This document shows, piece by piece, positions 1 through 6,748 of a stretch of DNA of 10,766 bases. Every line of letters begins with the position of its first letter. Positions within the stretch are counted from its first letter, which is position 1. The notes beneath the pieces were generated by a model. That model saw nothing but the letters and a program-made list of their open reading frames with translations, did not search any database and was not told the origin of the DNA. This DNA is from Candidatus Bathyarchaeota archaeon (lineage in GTDB: Archaea > Thermoproteota > Bathyarchaeia > 40CM-2-53-6 > RBG-13-38-9). Where the stretch lies: NCBI GenBank assembly GCA_026394315.1, contig JAPKYM010000205.1, positions 1-10,766 on the forward strand. The letters are read 5' to 3'. Both the position numbers and the translations under genes were made by a program.

Positions 1-490
1 ACTTATCATCCAAATCATCATAGATGACCTCGGCCCTACCCTGCTTACCAGTCCATCTCGGCTTGCCCTTGATGGGTATCTCCAATCCTTTGGGTAGCTT
101 CATTAAACAATCCTTAACATTATAGCAGTCGTTCCTCAGAATCATCATCAATTTGTATTTTCCATTTCTCTTCCAGTATCCAGGCATACACACCTTCTCA
201 ATATTTAGTGGCAGGCTGCCTTCTCGCTCCAGCTGCTTTAATGCGAAGAAGCTTCTCCATGACTCGTTGCTCTTCCGAAGTATTTGCTGTGTTGTCGCTG
301 AATCAATCAATGGTGAATATTTCTGGTAGAGATCTTTGCACTCCCAGTCTATGGGTTGATAGTTCATGTATGCCTGTCTTTTGAGGTAGGTTGCCTCATT
401 CCAAAGTTTAGCACAGTTAGTAGCTTTATCCCTCAGAATCCTCTCTTGCTCCACCGTTGGAGCAAGAATGAAGGTGTTGGTTCTACGCAT
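1..490 (-). CDS. tnpB: TnpB family RNA-guided nuclease / IS605 OrfB, N-terminal part (runs off left edge)
   Basis: Reading the minus strand from ATG at 490 gives 163 uninterrupted codons to the window edge. The product starts MRRTNTFILAPTVEQERILR and continues with CAKLWNEATYLKRQAYM, the usual TnpB opening in which an N-terminal strand is followed by a helix carrying a conserved LWNEA-type motif. Further on are a QQILRKSNESWRSFFALK segment (about residues 66-83) and IPIKGKPRWTG (about 140-150), the latter typical of the stretch before the RuvC-like part. TnpB proteins are omega-RNA-guided DNA nucleases that help IS200/IS605 elements persist. The RuvC catalytic residues and zinc finger lie outside the window, so activity cannot be judged. 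No frameshift or stop is seen. The upstream sequence offers only a weak ribosome binding site (GGTAG). Confidence 0.85.
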   Translation of the reverse strand, partial: MRRTNTFILAPTVEQERILRDKATNCAKLWNEATYLKRQAYMNYQPIDWECKDLYQKYSPLIDSATTQQILRKSNESWRSFFALKQLEREGSLPLNIEKVCMPGYWKRNGKYKLMMILRNDCYNVKDCLMKLPKGLEIPIKGKPRWTGKQGRAEVIYDDLDDK

Positions 491-598
491 GAAACTACCA
501 GCATTATTATTGAGTCACCAGACATTTAAGCCCCAAACGTCTCACTCTGGTCGCAATTCATTTCACCCCTGAAGGGTGGGCTTTCTTGCTAGTTCAAT
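1..598 (-). mobile_element. Partial IS200/IS605-type (TnpB-carrying) element, one end visible
   Basis: The stretch contains the 5' part of a tnpB gene on the minus strand plus about 110 bases of non-coding DNA upstream of it. That non-coding part holds a five-base-pair hairpin and, 20 bases beyond it, a TTAC tetranucleotide, as expected at the left end of elements mobilised by a Y1 HUH transposase. The outer border at 598 is inferred from TTAC and is not certain. No tnpA is visible, so this may be a non-autonomous tnpB-only (IS1341-like) copy, or tnpA may lie off the window. Confidence 0.55.
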
Positions 599-602
599 GT
601 AA
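564..602 (-). repeat. Candidate terminal hairpin and TTAC cleavage/target motif of the tnpB element
   Basis: CACCC at 564-568 pairs with GGGTG at 574-578 around a five-base loop. On the minus strand, TTAC lies at 602-599, 20 bases 5' of this hairpin. In IS200/IS605 elements TnpA recognises a subterminal hairpin and cuts next to a short tetra- or pentanucleotide, which also serves as the TnpB target-adjacent motif. Read on the plus strand, the same hairpin followed by GGGCTTTCT resembles right-end sequences of such elements, so which end this is remains open. Confidence 0.4.
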
Positions 603-804
603 CTATGCTCAGCTCGGTTTCGCTGATCTCTCAGGAACTATTTGGTCCAACTCGCTAATATTGAAACTTCAATCTGGACGTGGCGAAGCCAAGATAATCG
701 ACAGCAAAACAGAGCGCGTTCAGATATCGGTTGAGTGGCTAGAGGGGAAGTCTCATCTGGACCCTTTTGTCACCGAAATGTATGTTGGCTGGCGAGTCGC
801 CTAG
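586..804 (+). pseudogene. Unrecognised short ORF, possibly the 3' remnant of a gene interrupted by the tnpB element
   Basis: A 72-codon frame opens with TTG at 586 and ends at TAG 804. I do not recognise the product. It is soluble-looking with no membrane segment; residues about 28-65 are charged and protein-like (for example TERVQISVEWLEGKSHLDPF), and codon choice (AAG, ATA, GAG) resembles the neighbouring genes. The frame stays open upstream to 514, that is, into the end of the mobile element, and no good ribosome binding site precedes TTG. This fits the tail of a gene cut by insertion near 598-602, but a chance frame cannot be excluded. Confidence 0.3.
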
Positions 805-925
805 GAGCCGAGAGCAGTCGACTAAGGTAACCCAAAAATACACTTAATTCCCTCATACTCGACTGTTACAGTTCGGTTTGACTTACCTCCGTAACTAATC
901 TAGTGAGAGAGGCGAACATAAGTAC
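805..925. other. Intergenic spacer before the NTF2-like gene
   Basis: This 121-base spacer contains one A-rich patch (AAAAATACA, near 834-842) that could serve as a weak TATA element, which would give a leader of about 60 bases. A purine-rich GAGAGAGG lies near 905-912, about 13 bases before ATG 926. No tRNA, convincing hairpin or repeat is seen. Confidence 0.3.
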
Positions 926-1453
926 ATGTACGGAAGAAACACATCATCCAAAACACGTAGCTCACGTATTTTAGGACTCATACTGGCGATCTTGATCATC
1001 GTTGCTGTTGGATCGTACTTCTTTCTTATCCAGCCAAGACTCAGATCTCCTGAAGTAGTTCTGACCAAAGAACAAAAAGAGGTTGACGACTTCCTGAATA
1101 ACTATTATCTTGCATATGGCAACATATCCACTAGTAGGTTAGTCTTGCTTTTTGACAACGACGCAATACTGTCTGCCCCTGACGGCTCAGTTCACAAAGG
1201 AGTTGACAACATAAGATCATACTATTCGCGGATATTCATGGGATATGAAAACTTCACATTTGCGGGGACGATAGTGAAGATTGAAGTCCACGGCAATGAC
1301 GCATATGTAGTCTACGACACAAGAATCAGAACGTGGAATTTTGGCTCGACAGAAGCCCCACAGTTCTTCTACAAGAACAGTTTTGAACTCAAAAGACAAG
1401 GAGCCACTTGGAAGATCACCGCACTTGCTATGGAGCAAACCATGCCCAAATAG
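926..1453 (+). CDS. Membrane-anchored NTF2-like (SnoaL/DUF4440-type) domain protein
   Basis: This is a 175-residue protein. Residues 1-15 are basic, about 16-37 form one hydrophobic helix (LGLILAILIIVAVGSYFFLI), and about 48-172 form a cone-shaped NTF2-like fold. The arrangement predicts an N-in anchor with the domain outside the cell. Family cues are the helical start KEVDDFLNNYYLAYG, the FDNDAILSAPDGSVHKGVDNI segment in which such proteins place an acidic residue facing the pocket, and the closing strand TWKITALAMEQ. NTF2-like folds serve as small-molecule binding domains, enzymes or dimerisation modules, and I cannot name a ligand. The gene is monocistronic by spacing: 121 bases before and 154 bases after. 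The helix could also be read as an uncleaved signal peptide. Confidence 0.75.
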   Translation: MYGRNTSSKTRSSRILGLILAILIIVAVGSYFFLIQPRLRSPEVVLTKEQKEVDDFLNNYYLAYGNISTSRLVLLFDNDAILSAPDGSVHKGVDNIRSYYSRIFMGYENFTFAGTIVKIEVHGNDAYVVYDTRIRTWNFGSTEAPQFFYKNSFELKRQGATWKITALAMEQTMPK

Positions 1454-1607
1454 GTGTTTAGCTCAATATCCCATCGAGAACTCTTTGATCACTAACAATA
1501 GCCATTTTGCGTCGTGGTGCTGCACACACTAATGATATGCTTTTGCTTGGGATCCGAACAAGTCTTTTAAAGATTTCAATATGAAGGGGAAGGCTAAGTG
1601 ACCGAGG
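1454..1607. other. Intergenic spacer upstream of gcvPA
   Basis: This 154-base spacer ends with the gcvPA promoter. I find no glycine-riboswitch-like fold, tRNA or repeat. Nothing obvious terminates the upstream gene. Confidence 0.35.
1565..1572 (+). promoter_or_regulatory. Candidate TATA box of the gcvPA-gcvPB operon
   Basis: TTTTAAAG lies 36-43 bases before ATG 1608. Archaeal transcription normally starts about 25-27 bases downstream of the TATA centre, so initiation near 1595 and a leader of about 13 bases is expected. The leader holds AAGTGACC, a degenerate match to the AGGTGATCC binding site seen in front of gcvPB. No operator repeat is evident. Confidence 0.5.
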
Positions 1608-2996
1608 ATGGCAAAACCCATCAGTCATCCCTATCTCCCGAATTCATCTGCTGATACGATCAGGAGTATGCTAGAGGAACTTGGGCTTGATGACATAGAA
1701 CAACTATACGCGGACATTCCAGAGAATGTCTGGCTGAAAAACAAACTCAAGATTCCAAACTCAATATCGGAATACGACGTAGAAAGAAAAGTAAATGACT
1801 TACTTTCAAAGAATGTGACTACATCTGACATCCCTTGCTTCCTAGGTGCAGGTTGCTGGCCTCACCATGTCCCCGCTGCCATAGATACAATAGTCAGCAG
1901 ATCGGAATTCCTAACTTCTTACACTCCGTATCAAGCTGAGACAAGTCAAGGAATTCTGCAAGCACTCTTTGAATACCAGAGTGCGATATGCGAATTAACC
2001 GAGATGGAATACACAAATTGCTCAATGTATGACTGGCCCACGGCTCTTGGTGAAGTTGCCAGAATGGCCAAACGGGCCACTGGTCGGAATGAATTCTTAA
2101 TCCCACACTACATCGATCCTGAACGTGTAGCAACCCTCAAGAACTACTCAGAACCAGCCGCAATCAGCATTATCAAATTCGAACAAGATCGTCGTACCGG
2201 ACAGATAATCCCTGAAATGCTAGAGAAGAAGGTCTCTGAAAAGACTGCTGCCGTATACATTGAGAATCCTAGTTATCTAGGCTACTATGAGAAACAAGTC
2301 GATCTAATCTCAGACCTCACACATAAGAGGGGTGGCCTCTTCATAGTCGGAGTGGACCCGATCTCCCTTGGAATAACCAGACCGCCAGGAGAGTACGGTG
2401 CGGATATTGTTATCGGGGAAGCCCAACCTCTAGGAAACCACATGAATTACGGGGGCCCAACCCTTGGAATATTCGCATGTTCAGGAAACCGCCTCCTGAG
2501 ACAGATGCCGGGAAGGATTATTGGGCTAACCAGAACCCTTGACGGCAAGGACGAGGCTTACTGCATGGTTCACCAGACAAGGGAGCAGCACATCCGGAGG
2601 GAGAGAGCAACATCCAACATCTGCACAAACGAGGCTCTATGTGCAGTTGCCGCAGCAGCATATCTGGCACTCTTAGGTCCAAGTGGCCTCAGGAAGCTCT
2701 GTGAGACTATCCTTACAAAGACACATTATGCAATGAAGACACTAAGCGAGATTGATGGGGTTAAGGCTCCTTTCCTCGATGCTGCACATTTCAAAGAATT
2801 CACTGTAAACTTCGACGATACAGGTAAGCGGGCTGTCGAGATTCACAATGAAATCCTAAAGAAAGGAATACATGGTGGGAAGATATTGACTCACTTCCCA
2901 GAACTGGGTGAAACCGCTCTTTATTGCATCACTGAAGTCCACTCACGGAAGAACATAGACTCACTAGTCGAGGCCTTACGCGAGATCCTGAGGTGA
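1608..2996 (+). CDS. gcvPA: Glycine dehydrogenase (decarboxylating) subunit 1, P-protein alpha
   Basis: This is the N-terminal half of the split P-protein of the glycine cleavage system, which with GcvPB decarboxylates glycine and passes the aminomethyl group to lipoyl-GcvH. The 462 residues match the usual size of about 450. Landmarks are HPYLPNSSADTIRSMLEELG (7-26), FLGAGCWPHHVPAAI (78-92), SYTPYQAETSQGILQALFEY (104-123), the NCSMYDWPTALGE segment (137-149), IENPSYLGYYE, GEAQPLGNHMNYGGPTLGIF and TREQHIRRERATSNICTNEA. This fold-type I half does not carry the PLP lysine; that is in GcvPB. An in-frame TGA at 1599 leaves ATG 1608 as the first ATG. gcvPB starts six bases after its stop, so the two form an operon. 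No abnormality is seen. Confidence 0.97.
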   Translation: MAKPISHPYLPNSSADTIRSMLEELGLDDIEQLYADIPENVWLKNKLKIPNSISEYDVERKVNDLLSKNVTTSDIPCFLGAGCWPHHVPAAIDTIVSRSEFLTSYTPYQAETSQGILQALFEYQSAICELTEMEYTNCSMYDWPTALGEVARMAKRATGRNEFLIPHYIDPERVATLKNYSEPAAISIIKFEQDRRTGQIIPEMLEKKVSEKTAAVYIENPSYLGYYEKQVDLISDLTHKRGGLFIVGVDPISLGITRPPGEYGADIVIGEAQPLGNHMNYGGPTLGIFACSGNRLLRQMPGRIIGLTRTLDGKDEAYCMVHQTREQHIRRERATSNICTNEALCAVAAAAYLALLGPSGLRKLCETILTKTHYAMKTLSEIDGVKAPFLDAAHFKEFTVNFDDTGKRAVEIHNEILKKGIHGGKILTHFPELGETALYCITEVHSRKNIDSLVEALREILR

Positions 2997-2999
2997 TCC
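2990..2999 (+). promoter_or_regulatory. Extended ribosome binding site of gcvPB
   Basis: GAGGTGATCC is a ten-base perfect complement to the conserved 3' tail of 16S rRNA (GGATCACCTC). It overlaps the gcvPA stop codon (TGA 2994-2996) and lies three bases before TTG 3003. This fixes the TTG start and implies translational coupling of the two P-protein subunits. Confidence 0.75.
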
Positions 3000-3002
3000 T
3001 GG

Positions 3003-4517
3003 TTGACCTATAGGCAAGCCAAATGGACTGAGCCGATAATCTTTGAACTGTCAAAGAAAGGCAGAATAGGCCATAACCCTCCGACATCTGACCAGAGGGA
3101 ACGCGAGGTAGCTGGAGACCCAGGTCTGTTAGTTCCTTATGAACTGCAACGTAGAAGCCCTCCTAACCTACCTGAAGTCTCAGAGATCGAGGTTGTAAGA
3201 CATTACACCAGACTTTCTCAACAGAACTTCGGGGTTGACTCTGGAATCTATCCTCTTGGAAGCTGTACCATGAAGTACAACCCAAAGATCTGTGACAGAA
3301 TTGCAGCCTCAACTAAGATCCGTGATTTGCATCCACTTCAAGATGGGAGCCTAACACAGGGTATACTTGAGATTCTGTACGAGCTTTCAGAATATCTTTC
3401 TGAGATAACTGGTATGCAGAAGATCTCGCTTCAGCCGGCAGCAGGGGCACATGGAGAGTTTGCTGGCGCGTTGATTATCAGAGCATACCACAGTCACAAT
3501 GGGGAGATCAATAAACGTGATGAGATACTCATTCCAGACTCGGCTCACGGCACCAATCCTGCGAGTGCAGCTATGGTAGGCTTCAAGACGATTGTGATTC
3601 CAACAGTCGATTCAGGATGCCTCGACATCGACGCTCTCAAGAACGCTGTCAACGAAAGGACAGCAGGTCTCATGTTGACAAACCCTAACACATTAGGAAT
3701 ATTTGAGAAGAACATACTCGAGGTTTCCACAGTAATACATGAAGCGGGAGGCTTACTCTACTACGACGGCGCTAACATGAATGCAATCCTTGGCAAAACT
3801 AGACCACGAGAGATGGGTTTCGACATAGTCCATATAAATCTACATAAGACCTTCGCGACACCACACGGTGGTGGAGGTCCTGGTGCAGGGCCTATAGGTG
3901 TCGTTGAGGAACTTGAAGAGTTACTGCCCGTACCACTCGTCGAATATGATGGGGAGAAGTACTTCCTAGATTATGACAGACCACGTAGTATAGGCAAAGT
4001 AAAAGGATTCTATGGAAACGTGGCTATACTACTAAGGGCCTATATTTACCTCCTTAGCATGGGATCAGATGGACTTGAGGCTGTGGGGGAGCTCTCCGTT
4101 CTCAATGCAAACTATGTTGCGAGAAAACTCTGGAAAAGTGGAAAGTATGCGATTCCATACTATCCCAACAAACTCGTAAAACATGAGTGTGTCGTTAGTG
4201 TGGAGAAAATACTGCAAGAGACCGGTGTACGAGCATCAGATATCTCGAAGAGACTTCTGGACTATGGTATTCACTCACCTACAACTTACTTTCCCCTGAT
4301 TGTGAATGAGGCGCTGATGATAGAACCAACAGAGACCGAGAGTAAAGAGCAGCTTGACCTTCTAGTTGATACGATGATTGGGGTCGCTGATGAGGCTTAT
4401 TCCAACCCAGAACAAGTTAGGAAAGCCCCCTACTCAACGAGCGTTAGCAGGATAGATGAGGTCAGGGCCTCGCATCCAGAAACAATGTGTCTTTCATGGA
4501 AGATGAAGAGAAGATAG
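3003..4517 (+). CDS. gcvPB: Glycine dehydrogenase (decarboxylating) subunit 2, P-protein beta
   Basis: This is the PLP-bearing half of the split P-protein, partner of GcvPA. The 504 residues agree with the family (about 480-510). Seen in order are ELSKKGRIGHNPP (15-27), YPLGSCTMKYNP (83-94), PAAGAHGEFAGAL (145-157), HGTNPASAAM (182-191), TNPNTLGIFE (226-235), the YDGANMNA cofactor-binding segment (254-261), and INLHKTFATPHGGGGPGAGP (278-297), where Lys282 forms the Schiff base with PLP. The start is TTG 3003, supported by the extended ribosome binding site just before it and by the family-like N-terminus. The stop lies only three bases from the convergent glyA stop. The GcvPA/GcvPB split is usual in archaea and many bacteria, as opposed to the fused GcvP of Escherichia coli. 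Confidence 0.97.
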   Translation: MTYRQAKWTEPIIFELSKKGRIGHNPPTSDQREREVAGDPGLLVPYELQRRSPPNLPEVSEIEVVRHYTRLSQQNFGVDSGIYPLGSCTMKYNPKICDRIAASTKIRDLHPLQDGSLTQGILEILYELSEYLSEITGMQKISLQPAAGAHGEFAGALIIRAYHSHNGEINKRDEILIPDSAHGTNPASAAMVGFKTIVIPTVDSGCLDIDALKNAVNERTAGLMLTNPNTLGIFEKNILEVSTVIHEAGGLLYYDGANMNAILGKTRPREMGFDIVHINLHKTFATPHGGGGPGAGPIGVVEELEELLPVPLVEYDGEKYFLDYDRPRSIGKVKGFYGNVAILLRAYIYLLSMGSDGLEAVGELSVLNANYVARKLWKSGKYAIPYYPNKLVKHECVVSVEKILQETGVRASDISKRLLDYGIHSPTTYFPLIVNEALMIEPTETESKEQLDLLVDTMIGVADEAYSNPEQVRKAPYSTSVSRIDEVRASHPETMCLSWKMKRR

Positions 4518-4520
4518 GGA

Positions 4521-5840
4521 CTAGGACCTTATCTTCACGTATTCATAGGCTTCTGTGGCGGTCTCAAATGCGTAATGTATTTTCTGGAATCCTTTTCTGA
4601 ATTCTGTGACTTCCCTTCTGATCTTGTCTGGGTTCTCTTTCTTTAGCACTAGTCTCTCTATGAATTCAGCTATCTGCTTCATTTCGCCTGTTTTCATTCC
4701 GAGTCTAGTGCATTCTTGGACTCCCATCCTTATGCCACCCGTGGTGTCGAAGTGTCTGCCGAACTTTATATCGTATGGCAGCAGATTTCGGTTGAGTATT
4801 ATGTTCGAGTTCTCCAGTAGACGCTCTATTTCGCTGCCGTAAGCTATCTCTGATACGTCAACTATCAAGACGTGCGATTTAGTGAAGCCCTTCTTCTTCC
4901 CGAGAACGTTGAAGCCCTTGTTGCAGAGTTCTTGAGCGAGAGCCTGTGAATTGGCCACAACTTGTTTAGCGTATTCTCTTCCAAACTCAAGCATCTCGGC
5001 AAAAGCAATCGCTTTTCCAGCGACATGGTGGAGGTGATGGTTGCTTACGGTGGCGGGAAAGACTGCCTTCTTTAGAGCTTCCTGATGTTCGGCCTTGGAC
5101 AATATCGCTCCTCCTTGAGGACCGAATAGAGTCTTATGTGTACTCAGAGTCATAACGTCCACGCCTTCCTTTATCGGGTCCTGCAGCTGGCCACCAGCTA
5201 TCAATCCTGCAACATGAGCGGCATCATAGCAGATTGTCGACCCATATTGACGGAAGAACTCAGTCAGCTCCTTCACTGGATGTGGAAATGGTAGAACGCT
5301 TCCGCCAAACATCACAAGCTTGGGCAGAGGCTGGTTAGCCTTGACTCTTTCGAGGATCTTGGTCTTTGTTGCTTCGACGTCAATGTTCATGACTTCATAA
5401 TCGAATGGAAAATACTCGATCTCAAGATTCTTCACAGAACCCGCAGTTCCAGAGAACTGTTTCTTCCCAAAGCTGATGTGCCCTCCAGATGCGATTGACA
5501 GGGCCATCATAATGTCATTTGGCTGTGTGAATGCTGTGTATACCGCTATGTTGGCGTTGACACCCGATACAGGTCTGACATCAGCATATTCAGCACCGAA
5601 CAGGCTCCTTGCCATCTCCATGCACAAAAGTTCAACTTCATCTATGTACCGGCAGCCAGCATAGACACGCTCTCTTGGAAAACCTTCCGCATATCTGTTT
5701 CCAAAGTCCGAGGCTATTGCCTCACGGACGGCCGGCGAAGGCACATTTTCTGAAGCGATAAGGGGTATGGACTGCTGGAACCACCTGTGGTGCTCTTCCA
5801 ACAGACTGAAAACTTTATTGTAGTACTCTATGGACTTCAT
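4521..5840 (-). CDS. glyA: Serine hydroxymethyltransferase (archaeal type)
   Basis: This PLP enzyme interconverts serine and glycine with a tetrahydropterin C1 carrier (tetrahydrofolate or tetrahydromethanopterin). The 439 residues are standard length. Motifs are LIASENVPSPAVREA (27-41), GNRYAEGFPRERVYAGCRYI (47-66), GGHISFG (119-125), YDAAHVAGLIAGG (205-217), TLSTHKTLFGPQGG (231-244) with PLP-binding Lys236, and GGIRMG (368-373) with the substrate-carboxylate arginine Arg371. The sequence differs from bacterial GlyA at VYAGCR (bacterial YYGGCE) and LFGPQGG (bacterial LRGPRGG), typical of archaeal enzymes and compatible with a modified pterin. ATG 5840 overlaps the cofE-like stop (ATGA), and GGTGAGG precedes it by about seven bases, so it is co-translated with that gene. 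Which pterin it uses cannot be read from the sequence. Confidence 0.96.
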   Translation of the reverse strand: MKSIEYYNKVFSLLEEHHRWFQQSIPLIASENVPSPAVREAIASDFGNRYAEGFPRERVYAGCRYIDEVELLCMEMARSLFGAEYADVRPVSGVNANIAVYTAFTQPNDIMMALSIASGGHISFGKKQFSGTAGSVKNLEIEYFPFDYEVMNIDVEATKTKILERVKANQPLPKLVMFGGSVLPFPHPVKELTEFFRQYGSTICYDAAHVAGLIAGGQLQDPIKEGVDVMTLSTHKTLFGPQGGAILSKAEHQEALKKAVFPATVSNHHLHHVAGKAIAFAEMLEFGREYAKQVVANSQALAQELCNKGFNVLGKKKGFTKSHVLIVDVSEIAYGSEIERLLENSNIILNRNLLPYDIKFGRHFDTTGGIRMGVQECTRLGMKTGEMKQIAEFIERLVLKKENPDKIRREVTEFRKGFQKIHYAFETATEAYEYVKIRS

Positions 5841-6634
5841 CTTTTCCTCACCACATTACTTTTCTTTCCATACTGTCTAGCACCTATGAAAATGCAACTG
5901 TCAGGAGAAACCTTTACAGACTCCGCTTGAATGGGGTACGAAAGATCATCCGAAATCTCGACTAGGGAATCCCTTATGAGAACTGCGGTGGTTCTCTCAA
6001 TCAGTTCACCCATCAGTAGATGAGCTGCCCCTGCCAAGTCGTCAACTTGGCAGTGTCTTGTTATGACAACCCGTCTGCCGTAAAGATCCTTTAATCCTCT
6101 GCAGTCACGGATAGGGTTAAAACCTGCAAAGCCAAGAGCTACGCCGACAGTTCCTAACCGTAGGGGCGTCACTCTGCTGTCGACAATCAAGACTCCAATG
6201 AACTTCCCTGTAAGACTATGGATCTTCCTCCGGATACTGTCCGCTACTTTATGGGGTTTTTCGGGATAGAGGACGGCATATCCCAAAGGAATGTTCTTTC
6301 TGTCAACCCCTGCATTAGCTATCATCACTCCATCCTTTATTGTACATAAAGCTTGGTCAGTTCCCCCGTAGACTTCATCTGCTTCCCTAAGTATCACTTC
6401 TACATACTCAGCATCAAGATTGTATTTTTTTGCCAGTCTTCTTGCAGTAGGTGAGGGTTTGATTGTATCCAACTTCACAATTCTGTTCTGAGAAAGTGAG
6501 ATTACCTTACTGGTTATGGCCAGAATATCCCCATTCTCGAGGTAGATCTTTGACTGAGCCAGGCTTGTGGTTATCTCTGGAAGAATGTCCTGACCTGGTT
6601 TGATAAGGTTGGTCTGTATCCTGAATAGCTGCAT
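5837..6634 (-). CDS. CofE-family gamma-glutamyl ligase (coenzyme F420-0:L-glutamate ligase-like)
   Basis: This COG1478-family protein belongs to a group whose founding member, CofE, adds gamma-linked glutamates to F420-0 using GTP. Visible family blocks, counted from an upstream ATG at 6685, are NGDILAITSKVISLSQNR (51-68), ANAGVDRKN (123-131), SIRRKIHSLTGKFIGVLIVD (150-169) and DDLAGAAHLLMGE (215-227). The aspartates of NAGVD and of IVDS sit where CofE has metal ligands. The stretch after the second is DSRVTPLRLGTVGVALG, whereas classical CofE has a DTFGRPWR-like motif, so the substrate may differ. I place the start at ATG 6634 (265 residues): the shared TATA element predicts transcription starting near 6679, inside the longer 282-residue frame from 6685, and GAGAG lies before 6634. 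ATG 6649 is also possible. The stop overlaps the glyA start (ATGA). Alternatives are a true F420 ligase or a folate/methanopterin glutamyl ligase. Confidence 0.8.
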   Translation of the reverse strand: MQLFRIQTNLIKPGQDILPEITTSLAQSKIYLENGDILAITSKVISLSQNRIVKLDTIKPSPTARRLAKKYNLDAEYVEVILREADEVYGGTDQALCTIKDGVMIANAGVDRKNIPLGYAVLYPEKPHKVADSIRRKIHSLTGKFIGVLIVDSRVTPLRLGTVGVALGFAGFNPIRDCRGLKDLYGRRVVITRHCQVDDLAGAAHLLMGELIERTTAVLIRDSLVEISDDLSYPIQAESVKVSPDSCIFIGARQYGKKSNVVRKR

Positions 6635-6700
6635 TTTGATTTCTCTCATATGCAGCCGAGAAAGTTGCCTAATAGCGTTTCTCATAGAATGCTGTGAAAG

Positions 6701-6710
6701 GCATATATTG
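6701..6710. promoter_or_regulatory. Shared TATA element between the cofE-glyA operon and the TIM-barrel gene
   Basis: GCATATATTG is near-symmetric and is the only AT-rich core in the divergent spacer. On the plus strand it predicts initiation near 6731, just before the ribosome binding site GGTGG (6736-6740). On the minus strand it predicts initiation near 6679, upstream of ATG 6649 and 6634. One element may thus serve both directions; this is inference from spacing only. Confidence 0.45.
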
Positions 6711-6748
6711 GCGCCGAGATTCTAGTCAGATTCTTGGTGGATACGGGA

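Noticed and set aside
1..602. CRISPR array or Cas12-type locus next to the TnpB-like gene
   Set aside because: No direct repeats with regular spacing are present, and the N-terminus is of TnpB type rather than Cas12.
805..925. tRNA or small RNA in the spacer before the NTF2-like gene
   Set aside because: A GTTCGGTTTGAC stretch slightly recalls a T-loop, but no cloverleaf or acceptor stem can be drawn.
1217..1438. Minus-strand 73-codon frame inside the NTF2-like gene
   Set aside because: It lies wholly within a well-supported gene on the other strand, shows no family features and lacks a ribosome binding site.
1341..1532. Plus-strand 63-codon frame overlapping the end of the NTF2-like gene
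   Set aside because: It is an out-of-frame shadow that runs into the spacer; composition is not protein-like.
1454..1607. Glycine riboswitch in front of gcvPA
   Set aside because: No tandem glycine-aptamer-like helices are present, and the spacer of 154 bases also has to hold the promoter.
1894..2133. Minus-strand 79-codon frame within gcvPA
   Set aside because: It is a shadow of a conserved enzyme gene, with no recognisable domain.
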